This document shows positions 10,081 to 17,841 of a stretch of DNA of 50,000 bases, piece by piece (positions within the stretch are counted from its first letter, which is position 1; each line of letters opens with the position of its first letter). The notes under the pieces are model-generated. The model saw only the letters and a program-made list of their open reading frames with translations. It made no database searches and was not told the origin of the DNA. The stretch is from positions 1 to 50,000 of the forward strand of contig RPFO01001973.1 in the NCBI GenBank assembly GCA_009746045.1, given 5' to 3'. Made by a program: the position numbers and the translations under genes. This stretch comes from Mesostigma viride (lineage: Eukaryota; Streptophyta; Mesostigmatophyceae; Mesostigmatales; Mesostigmataceae).

Positions 10081-10590
10081 ATGGAATACCCAACTTATTA
10101 TCAAATAGTGCTAGATTCCAAGGCCTCTGAAAACGTGATTGACTCCACCACCGGGTTACGTCAATTTAGAATCAAACCAGACCCGAGGGCGCCCATCATT
10201 GACAGTACATGGCGCGGTGGTGTGCATTATGCCTACGTTGACGCAGTGCCTGTTGATGAGGACCGTGCTATTGTCGGGCTTGTTTCCCCGAGTTTCTCCG
10301 GTGGTGAGCATAACCAACAGGATTGCATTGTTTTATGCAACGAGACTGTCATGGGTGGAACAGACGGGGACATCCTTTCTTACGCCATGATCAACGAACA
10401 CGCATTTTTTAACCTAAAGAACCCACACCTGTTCAGAAACGGAGGACATATTACGGTAGGAGCGTCGTACATTGACAGACTTGACGGAAACGAGACTCAA
10501 TTCCCACCGGTGCAGACGGGTGGTTTTGTATGCATCCTACGTTTTGAAAAGATTCGCGGGTTCAACAAGTGCAATTGTCATGGCAAGTAA
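10081..10590 (+). CDS. PLV protein, possible single jelly-roll, unknown
   Basis: An intact 169-residue ORF starting 8 bp after the end of the adhesin region. It opens with MEYPTYYQIVLDSKASEN and has an alternating beta-strand pattern; near the C-terminus, HITVGASYIDRLDGNE and GGFVCILRFEKI resemble the last strands of the penton-like protein at 5380-6480. A small capsid or cement protein is therefore possible, but this is by eye only. It ends in a cysteine pair (NKCNCHGK). The next ORF overlaps its end by 11 bp. Confidence 0.6.
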   Translation: MEYPTYYQIVLDSKASENVIDSTTGLRQFRIKPDPRAPIIDSTWRGGVHYAYVDAVPVDEDRAIVGLVSPSFSGGEHNQQDCIVLCNETVMGGTDGDILSYAMINEHAFFNLKNPHLFRNGGHITVGASYIDRLDGNETQFPPVQTGGFVCILRFEKIRGFNKCNCHGK

Positions 10591-10783
10591 TTTCTGCGCA
10601 TCATATATGGGTGGTTGCTTCGGAAAATTCACTCTCGTGGACACTCTAGAATCTTCGTTCAGGCGCTTGACAAGTGACCCAGTTGATTACTCGCACGCTT
10701 ACGAGTCTTTTTACCTAAATTCACGTCCCAGAACTCGCCACGTGGTAGAGGCCACCTTAGACTTGCATCGCTCCGAAATTTAG
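10580..10783 (+). CDS. Small PLV ORF overlapping the preceding gene
   Basis: A 67-residue frame whose ATG at 10,580 overlaps the end of the 10,081-10,590 gene by 11 bp, the same coupling seen at 6470-6480. It opens with MASNFCASYMGGCFGKF and ends with VVEATLDLHRSEI. It has three cysteines and no membrane segment. I do not recognise it. Confidence 0.45.
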   Translation: MASNFCASYMGGCFGKFTLVDTLESSFRRLTSDPVDYSHAYESFYLNSRPRTRHVVEATLDLHRSEI

Positions 10784-10932
10784 CCAAGTTCGACACTTGT
10801 ACAAGTCCAGCCACCTTCGCGTCCTGTCCAGGCCGTGCCAGCAGACGTAACGGACCTTGGCACATTGTGCACAAATAGGCAAAATCACGTGCAAGTCACG
10901 CATCTCACGTTGCAAGCTCTCTGCCGGTAGCC

Positions 10933-11505
10933 ATGGCTTCCCGAAACGCAGGGCCTTGCGAGAAGGCGTTGGCAATGCTTGGAAAAATCCTCGATGGTCT
11001 CGAGGACGGCCAGACAAAGATATCTGACCAGCTCGCACACCTGACGCACAAGGTCTCCCTTCTTTCCGGAAACGAAGGTGCTGTTGGAGGCACCGGACCT
11101 ACCTGCGAGGTCTTCAAGATTCACGACGCCGGATATGACGATGTCGACCGCAAGACGCCAAAAATTTGCGTCGAGTGGGTCTACGAGAAGAATGCGGCAA
11201 AGCCGAGGAAGGTCGAGGACCGCTGCGAGTGGATTCGCCTCGACCAAGCCGACGGGTGCGTTAAGATGGTTGACGATTTCCTCAATGGCTTCTCCAAGTC
11301 CAAGCGCCAGCCAGGCATTTCCCCCATTGCGCTCTACAGGGCATGGGAGGAGGTAAAGAAGGGTTTCGAGGACGCAAAGACCGCCACTTCCAATGGCAGG
11401 AAGAGGAGCCGCGAGGGAGCGTCAAGCTCCCACGGCCATGGCGACAAGAAGAACTCCGCCTCGTACGTGAAGAGCCTGACTGGACACTCCAAGGACAAGG
11501 AGTAG
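10933..11505 (+). CDS. Last intact PLV-region ORF, unknown function
   Basis: An intact 190-residue ORF. Residues about 8-45 form a predicted helix or coiled coil (KALAMLGKILDGLEDGQT). The middle has a compact mixed segment with KICVEWVYEKN and RCEWIRLDQADG. The C-terminus from about 150 is basic and low-complexity (NGRKRSREGASSSHGHGD), resembling a nuclear localisation or nucleic-acid-binding tail. Codon use and G+C are higher than in the broken viral genes, so it could be viral or host-derived. It is the last gene-like frame before the foldback array at 11,825. Confidence 0.55.
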   Translation: MASRNAGPCEKALAMLGKILDGLEDGQTKISDQLAHLTHKVSLLSGNEGAVGGTGPTCEVFKIHDAGYDDVDRKTPKICVEWVYEKNAAKPRKVEDRCEWIRLDQADGCVKMVDDFLNGFSKSKRQPGISPIALYRAWEEVKKGFEDAKTATSNGRKRSREGASSSHGHGDKKNSASYVKSLTGHSKDKE

Positions 11506-11824
11506 ATTGTCGTCTTGTTGACGACGGCAACGAGCTTGCCATTTTCGCTCTTGTCGAGCTGATAACGAATGTAAACGTGTTATATTTTTTAATGAATTCG
11601 TTTATGCAGTATAAAACGCGTCAATATATGCTGAAAACAATTTTCATTTCGTCTCGAATTGCAGTTCTAACTGCGGGTTTAAAAAAGTAGAGTAAACCTC
11701 TCATGCATCGACGCAGGTCGTATGGGATTCTTGCATAGGTCGTCTGAGTTTTCAGATTAATAAACCCTAACACTCTGCACACCCGCCGCGCGGCCCTCGC
11801 CGGCTCCCTCACCCTGCGAGGCCA
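11506..11824. other. Non-coding stretch at the right margin of the viral region
   Basis: No gene seen. It is A/T-rich around 11,570-11,650. A short telomere-like motif (aataaaccctaacac) lies near 11,760. No terminal inverted repeat or target duplication of the viral element could be recognised, so the viral edge lies somewhere between 11,505 and 11,825 or is lost. Confidence 0.4.
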
Positions 11825-12308
11825 TGGCGAAAATTGGGCGTTCTTTTCTTAAGAGTAAGTACGTGCAATTTTTCGCCACACCAACAACCCACGCCAACCC
11901 CAGCGCCGGCCAGCGGGGGAAGGTGGCGAAAAATTGGGCGTTCTTTATATAAGAGTAAGTACGTGCAATTTTTCGCCATCACTCTCACACCTTGACAAAC
12001 ACCTCCTATGACCCGCGCCAAGGGGTGGCAGGGTGGCGAAAAATTGGGCGTTCTTTATATAAGAGTAAGTACGTGCAATTTTTCGCCATCACTCTCACAC
12101 CTTGACAAACACCTCCTATGACCCGCGCCAAGGGGTGGCAGGGTGGCGAAAAATTGGGCGTTCTTTATATAAGAGTAAGTACGTGCAATTTTTCGCCATC
12201 ACTCTCACACCTTGACAAACACCTCCTATGACCCGCGCCAAGGGGTGGCAGGGTGGCGAAAAATTGGGCGTTCTTTATATAAGAGTAAGTACGTGCAATT
12301 TTTCGCCA
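11825..12308. repeat. Tandem array of five 55-bp foldback units (110-bp period)
   Basis: Units lie at 11,825-11,878, 11,924-11,978, 12,034-12,088, 12,144-12,198 and 12,254-12,308. Units two to five each begin with TGGCGAAAAATTG and end with its perfect complement CAATTTTTCGCCA, enclosing a 29-nt loop that contains a TATATAAGAG box. Unit one lacks one A in the left arm and differs in the loop. The spacing is 99 bp then exactly 110 bp three times, and spacers two to four are nearly identical. This looks like a small inverted-repeat element amplified in tandem. Confidence 0.85.
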
Positions 12309-12430
12309 TCCTTGTCACACCCCCAACACACCATCACAACTGCCGGGGTTGTGACAGATGCCAGCCTACTAAATGTCACAAGCTTGGTGAGCATTGGTGG
12401 CAGGCGGGCACTTATGTTTTTTGCAAGTGG

Positions 12431-12463
12431 TTTAGGGTTTTAGGGTTTAGGGTTTAGGGTTAG
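12431..12463 (+). repeat. Interstitial telomere-type repeats (TTTAGGG)
   Basis: About four consecutive units: three of TTTAGGG and one of TTTTAGGG. TTTAGGG is the plant-type and ancestral green-algal telomere unit. Its internal position next to the foldback array suggests an old chromosome end, a double-strand-break repair scar or subtelomeric DNA. Confidence 0.75.
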
Positions 12464-12597
12464 ACCCCATCCTAGGCCGCTGTCACTATAGGGTCACTAT
12501 AGGGGTGGCAGATGCCAGCATAAGGGTGGTGCACTTCTCCTAGTCGCGATGACGGAATGATGACGGAATGATGATGGAAGCTACTTAATTAATTAAT
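12464..12597. other. Spacer without gene
   Basis: Contains short direct repeats (cactatagggt twice and gatgacggaat twice) and ends in a TTAATTAATTAATT tract like the tails of the retroposon copies elsewhere in this window. No coding signal. Confidence 0.4.
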
Positions 12598-13187
12598 TGG
12601 TTTCAACAAATGTTGGAGACCCGGGCCTCCACCGTGTTGAGTGTCGTGTTCAGCGAGGTCAGCTTCTCGGCCAACGGCCAGGTCACGTGCTCCTCCAGCA
12701 CTGCTCAGATATGTCATCCTTGCAGAGGGAGGAAGCCGATGTGCCGGCTGTCGGCTGCGCAGGCTGGGCTGGGGCGCGGATGTTGGTGGCGATTTGGTCC
12801 AGGGGTAGCTGGAAGAAGCTGCACAGGATAGCGAGGCGGTGGTCTCCCCTGTTAAAAAAGAACCTCTCTAGGTTCTCGTCGGGGATTGGCCCTGTGCACC
12901 CATGGAGCTTGCGTTCCTGTGCTAAGTAACGCACGATTGCGGCGCATTCTGCTGTGGTAAGCTGCAGCCAGTGCAGAAAAGAAAAGCGGTCGTTATATCG
13001 GGTAGCCACTGTCGCCATTTGTGGTCGTGGCATGGTTTCTTAGGTTCAGGCGAAGCGCTTGGCGATGGGTTTGCTGGCGATGGATTGGCGAGCCCAGGAC
13101 GGGCTGGGCCAGGACGATGGCGAGTGGGTTGGGCTGGGAGCCGGCAAGCTCCTTTTCCAAACCCCGTTTTGCTTTTGGGGTCGTCAT
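12598..13187 (-). pseudogene. Retroposon ORF1 N-terminal fragment (degenerate)
   Basis: Minus-strand frames beginning MTTPKAKRGLEKELAG at 13,187, shifting near 13,033 to a region reading FLHWLQLTTAECAAIVRYL and then DENLERFFFNRGDHRLAIL. No named domain is recognised. The linkage to ORF1 rests on the sequence 5' to it: 13,190-13,400 resembles the sequence 5' to the longer minus-strand ORF1 copy that starts at 43,387 (ATGACGAGCAAACGC). The reading frame is broken, so this is a relic. It is followed on the minus strand by a TTAATTAA tract at 12,585. Confidence 0.45.
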
Positions 13188-13817
13188 AGCTGCTTGTCAC
13201 GTGCGTAACTTTGGCAATACTGCGTTTCAGCCGTAACCGATTATACTGGCATGTGCGTCTCAAAAAAAAAAAAAGCGCATCGAATGCAAGTGGTCTGACC
13301 GAATTTGGGGCTCAGACGCAAAAGATCTGAACTCCGCCGTCAGGCATACCGCCGTCAGCCATTTGCGTCACTCGCGGACATGAAGGTCTTCCTCTATGGG
13401 AGATCATGTAGCACATCATTCCTTGCTGGATGGATGGAGGTGGGCGAAGCCGGATGTGCGCCGATAATGCATGGCCCCCATGGATGATGCCTTCAGCATT
13501 CAGCCACGCCCTGCCTATAATGGTACCCCCATGGATGTCGCATTAAGAATTTAGCCATGCTATGCCATGCAGAGAGATGCTCTCTGTCGAGAAGCCATGT
13601 CCTAGCTCTTGTATTCTGATCAGGCACTCCGCAAAGGTGAAAACCATTTGCGTTCAGTGTCGGGCCGCGGAAAACGCGGAAAAACGCGATCTTGTATAGC
13701 CATGATGATCTTCCCCCACATAACATACTCCCCCTTAGCTGGGCATAGTGTGAAGATTATGAGGGTGCAGGTGCCCTGGTGCACCTAGAGCAAGGGTCGC
13801 TTACATTCCCACCCTTG
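13188..13817. other. Retroposon 5' flank and unassigned sequence
   Basis: The part near 13,190-13,400 resembles 43,388-43,520 (shared stretches such as ccgccgtcagccat versus ccaccgtcagccat), so it is probably the 5' UTR of the ORF1-type retroposon. A 14-bp A-run sits at 13,260. Around 13,460-13,560 there is an imperfect direct repeat containing cccccatggatg. No gene is supported. Confidence 0.4.
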
Positions 13818-13920
13818 CAGGAACTAGTAGCCCAGAATGTATTAAAAGCCATATGCCCCTTCTCAGGGATATGTGCTACATTGACTCCCAACGGAGTGAT
13901 GTTCCTAATTGTTTAATTAA
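13818..13920 (+). repeat. Interspersed repeat with terminal hairpin, copy 1
   Basis: About 100 bp (tagcccagaatgtattaaaa, then ttctcagggatatgtgctac) that recurs at 20,678-20,771. It ends in a small hairpin ACTCC-CAAC-GGAGT and a TTAATTAATTAA tract. The two copies bracket the LINE-rich block. Confidence 0.65.
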
Positions 13921-14641
13921 TTAATGGCCACCTCCCCCCCGGCCCAAGCGGGTCACGTTCGCGGACGCGGCGGGGAAGAACCTGGATGTCATAGTCGCCG
14001 AGGCTGCTAAGTCGGCTGCCACCGCAGTCGCGTCACAGAATGTGGCTCAGCTCAGACAACGCAATATCATTCTCAAGAATTTTGAGAAGGGCGAGCATGA
14101 CACCGCACACGCACTTACCGAGGCCTTGCGGGGCCCCGCGTTCTTGGGGGTGCTGCAGCTGCGCCATCACGTGACCAATTGACAGGGGAATACGTAATGA
14201 TCGATCGTTCAGGCTCGCAAGCGATTTGCCCCGCAGCCCGTTGCTAGCCAGGGTAGAAGTCCGCAGGTGGAGCTTATTGGTCCTGAGGATAGCCGCTACA
14301 CTACCGCCTCGTCTGCCATTACAGTACGTAGAGGACAGCTCGGATGATGATTACATCCCCATCTACTAGTGCTTAACGGTTGGGGGATGATGCAGACTAT
14401 ATTTCAAGGAGACAACCAGCGCAGGCCAGAAATATTTGTGCACAGGCCAGAACTTTTGTGTAATTATTTTTTTAATGAGATTAGCATAGTACTCCGTGGC
14501 ATCGGCCTTTGCGCATGACACGCAAGTACTTACTTACTTACTTAGATAGCTTAGACCAGTAGGACTGTTTGCACCCACCCATCCATCCATCGGGGTTAAT
14601 GCTCCGTGACTCCCCAACGGGAGCATGAGTCTAATTAATTA
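13921..14641 (+). mobile_element. ORF1-only retroposon copy (internally deleted)
   Basis: A frame from about 13,945 to a stop at 14,181 reads AQLRQRNIILKNFEKGE, which aligns by eye with the RRM-like core of the ORF1 at 39,503 (RRRSRVILKRFDMQPEE). Most of the centre is missing. The last codons before a stop at 14,369 read VEDSSDDDYIPIY, matching VEDSSDEDYIPL at the end of the 43.4-kb copy. A 3' UTR of about 200 bp follows, ending in TTAGATAGCTTAGACC, a short (ATCC)n run, then the GTGCTCC-type hairpin and TTAATTAA. No ORF2 lies between the ORF1 stop and the tail. Confidence 0.6.
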
Positions 14642-14790
14642 AGACAGGGCCATTCGCCTGCCAGCTAGGCCCAGCTGGCCTGGTTTTGGTCACCGGCCAT
14701 TAATTAATTAATTAGACTCGTGCTCCCGTTGGGGAGTCACGGAGGATGGATGGATGGGTGCAAACATTCCTACCGGTCTAAGCTATCTAA
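14542..14790. repeat. Large inverted repeat made of two opposing retroposon tails
   Basis: The plus-strand tail (14,542-14,641) and the minus-strand tail (14,697-14,790) share TTAGATAGCTTAGACC, (ATCC)n, the hairpin CTCCGTGACTCCCCAACGGG and TTAATTAA. They are complementary over about 90 bp around a 55-bp spacer. Two retroposons inserted tail to tail explain it. Confidence 0.75.
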
Positions 14791-14873
14791 ATTGGCTACT
14801 ACATACTACATCTATCTAACAGCATTCTAACTACAACATCTATCTAGGCAGCCGCACGCTGCCCTAGGGGGAG

Positions 14874-16067
14874 CTATTTGGCGTGCCTCCCGCGGGATTG
14901 CACACGCGGGCGCTTCCCCACTGGGGGGGGCTCGTTGTCCTCTATGACCTGGGCCCACTTGGCCTTGTCCATCATCTTCTTCCAAATCACGGAGAGGCCT
15001 AGGCCCCCCATGTCCTCTACTATAGCTGTTCTTTGAAGGAGCGGGCCTTGCGGCGTCTAACATCACTGGGCCCAGCCCACGTCAGGAGGTGCCGGCCAGG
15101 CTGGGCTGGTCGCAGTCCTGCAGGGGGGCCACGTGATCGAGGTGTCTACCTGGTTGGTGCGAGCTAGGTGCCCTACTAGCTGCAGGCGGCATTGCTTAAT
15201 GGTGCTGGTGATATAGGGCATGCCCTGGTACAGGTCCTCATTGCGGACATGAGCAGCATATCCTACTCTGAAAATGGAACGCAGCATGCTGGTGACCGCG
15301 CCGTCCAGCTTGCGGGCCAGGTCGGCGGTGAGGGTCCACGTCTCGGCGCCATACGTGAGAACAGGAAGGACGAGGACCTTGAACAGGTCCTGTTTCTCGA
15401 TCTTGCCCATGGGCTTGCGCCACAGGGCCCGGTACTGGCGTAAAGCGTGCCAGGCGAGGGAGATGCGATGGTCCACATCAACCTCGCAGCTTAAGGGAGC
15501 AGGCTGCCCAGCAGCTTAACGCGGTCCCGATACAGGACTCGAGAGCCGTCTAGGAGATAGAGGGGCGGCGCTGAGTTGGTGAGCCCAACCGCCAGGGCCT
15601 CTAGCTGTCTTCTTGCTGACCTCAAGCCCCACTGCACGGGCCTCGAGAGCCAGGCAGTCAAGCCATGTCTGCACGTGCTCAGTGTCCTCGAAGAGGGTGG
15701 TGTCGTCTGCGTAAATGATGTCTGCTAGCCGAATCTCCGTGTCCGCACCGCCATGCCAGAATTTGTTAGCAACCTGCACTCCTGGTTCCCTGCCCACGAT
15801 GCGGGCAAATCGCTTGCGCGCCTGAATCATTACGTATTCGACAACAATAATGAACAGGTAGGGCGACAGCACGCAGCCCTGCCACACACCCAAGGTTCTG
15901 TAAAGGGCATGGGGGCGTGGTCCCGTAAGAAGTGCGCACCGAAGTGGTGGACCCTTCATACAGGTTGCGGATGACAGCAATCAGGGGGCGGGGGATCCGG
16001 AACAACTCGAGGATGTCCCAAAGCGCAGGCCAGAAAACCGAATCGAAGGCTTTGATGAAGTCCACCA
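14874..16067 (-). pseudogene. LINE ORF2, 3' part (RT motifs A to C-terminus)
   Basis: Copies retroposon RNA into the genome when intact. It starts right after the hAT with LVDFIKAFDSVFWPALWDIL (RT motif A). GVWQGCVLSPYLFIIVVE follows, then the catalytic IYADDTTLFED box, then YGAETWTLTADLARKLDG of the thumb/connection region, and finally a C-terminal WKKMMDKAKWAQVIEDNE with a stop at 14,874. The frame shifts several times (near 15,900, 15,600, 15,480 and 15,060), so it is dead. Together with 17,842-19,895 it forms one original gene. Confidence 0.85.
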
Positions 16068-16075
16068 GCACAAGG

Positions 16076-17833
16076 CAGAGTGAGATCGTACGTTATACGC
16101 GTTATACGGTCACGGTGGAGTATAATGTATAATACGGTATAATACGGTATAATACGGTATTATACGTTTTCGTACGGACACACTCAGAATACTCTGATTT
16201 TACACATTTTAAGACACCCACCATCAATCCACATGTTTTTAACACTGTTTTGGACATAATCCAAGGTTGCCCTACCCTCGGCTATACTCTATACGGTGGA
16301 TATTGTGGACACGATCGATGTATTGCATGTAATACTGAGAATGTAAACGTGCGCATGCATAATTGTGTGTATGTGCATAACTGTATATATGTGGCTTTAT
16401 ATTGGTTATGTTTACTTGGGTGCCTTCACTTTGATGCAAGTAATTATATATTTTAATATATATATGTGGCTGTGCATGCACGCAAATACTACAGTAGTAT
16501 ACAATTAATGCATGTAGTATGTTTGCATGGTGCGATGCTATGTGAATATACTGAGCTGCATGTGACTACAGGTGTGTGACTCGTGGTGTGCATTAATTAA
16601 TTAATTAACTGAATTAATTAATTAATATTAATTAATCTCGTGTCCCCGTTGGGGAACCACGGAGGCTAAACAGGTGGGGATGTGATAAGTAACTCACATA
16701 TTCTCACCTTCCATACAACAACCTTGTTTTCCAGCAGGCTGAAGAGCATGACAGGCGTCTATGAGCTCGCCAGCTCCTTGCAACGGTGATGCCGCTCCCA
16801 GGCAGCTAGGGTCCTTGACTACGCAATATAGAATGTCTACCGTGTGAAAACCTCCATACAGGAAGCGTAGCAAAGCCAGATAACTGCCCGATCAATTCTG
16901 GGTAGCTTTAGGAAGCATGGCATACGCAGCGTAAGGAAAACCATTGAAAGCTGCGGAAAATCTGATAGCACAACTGCAACAAGTGGAGAACAAAATAGCA
17001 AGAAAAACCCAGAAACGGCGCAAAAAGTTTCATGCCAGGTTCATTAAGAGCGCAAACAGACTGGGCGGTGACATGCGGCAAATCAACGTACCACGGCCGG
17101 CATTATTTCCTACCCAGGCGCGCAAGAAAAGCCAGCCAGCCATGGATGGATTAACCGCGGATCGCGCAGGCCTGAACGAAATCATTTTAGAAATGACAGG
17201 AAATGGCCGCAGATCGAAGATGCTTAGGTTATTTTCATGGTGTCCGTTACTAAACGGCTCTTGCTGCATCAAAATAACCCACGAATGTCGAGTTCTACCG
17301 TCGCAGGCACACATGCTAGATTATTCATCGCGGCCAAATTGAAGTTGGATGAGACCCCCGTGCAAATCTGTACCAACAAAGGCAGCGAATTTGCAAATAG
17401 TGCAGATCTTGCTATGAAACATCATAATAGAACATCACTTTTAACCATCGGCTTAATTTTTTCGCCTGTCGCCCGCCGGATTAGCCATATTTTAACGGAA
17501 CGCACGTCGCCATGGCCACCTCCGCACGGTGCGCGCACTGTGCACCACAATGTCAATCATCGCGTCGAATTGTAATTAAAAGTTCAGACGGGTCAGTACT
17601 TATTAGTAGAGATACGAAATCTGTGGCTTCAAATCGTTGCCCTGTCGTTCTGGCATCCTAGCCGCGCAAAACGTAAAAAAAACGCGGAAAACACGGCATT
17701 ATACGGTATTATACGGTATTATACGGTATTATGCGCTAAAACGTATTACGTATGAAAAATCATACGCTCAAAGCCAGCGTATTACGTATTATACCGTATT
17801 ATACCGTATTATACGGCGTATGATCTCACACTG
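16076..17833. mobile_element. hAT-type DNA transposon inserted in the LINE RT
   Basis: Flanked by the 8-bp direct repeat GCACAAGG at 16,068-16,075 and 17,834-17,841. Removing the element and one copy restores the RT frame (PLHLV joined to LVDFIKAF). Terminal inverted repeats read CAGAGTGAGATCGTACG on the left and CAGTGTGAGATCATACG on the right. The CAG start, the imperfect short TIR and the 8-bp target site are hAT hallmarks. Subterminal zones hold clustered copies of TATACGGTAT-like motifs in both orientations (16,095-16,170 and 17,695-17,820). The 1.76-kb interior has broken frames and no recognisable transposase, so it is probably non-autonomous. A TTAATTAA tract and hairpin at 16,590-16,665 inside it mark a nested retroposon end. 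Confidence 0.88.
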
Positions 17834-17841
17834 GCACAAGG

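Noticed and set aside
11825-12308. CRISPR-like array of regular repeats
   Set aside because: The spacers are themselves repeated, the units are long foldbacks, no cas genes are present and the context is eukaryotic.
17237-17575. Integrase-like stretch (PVQICTNKGSEFAN) inside the hAT element
   Set aside because: A single weak motif in a broken frame without other catalytic motifs; not enough to call an integrase or transposase.
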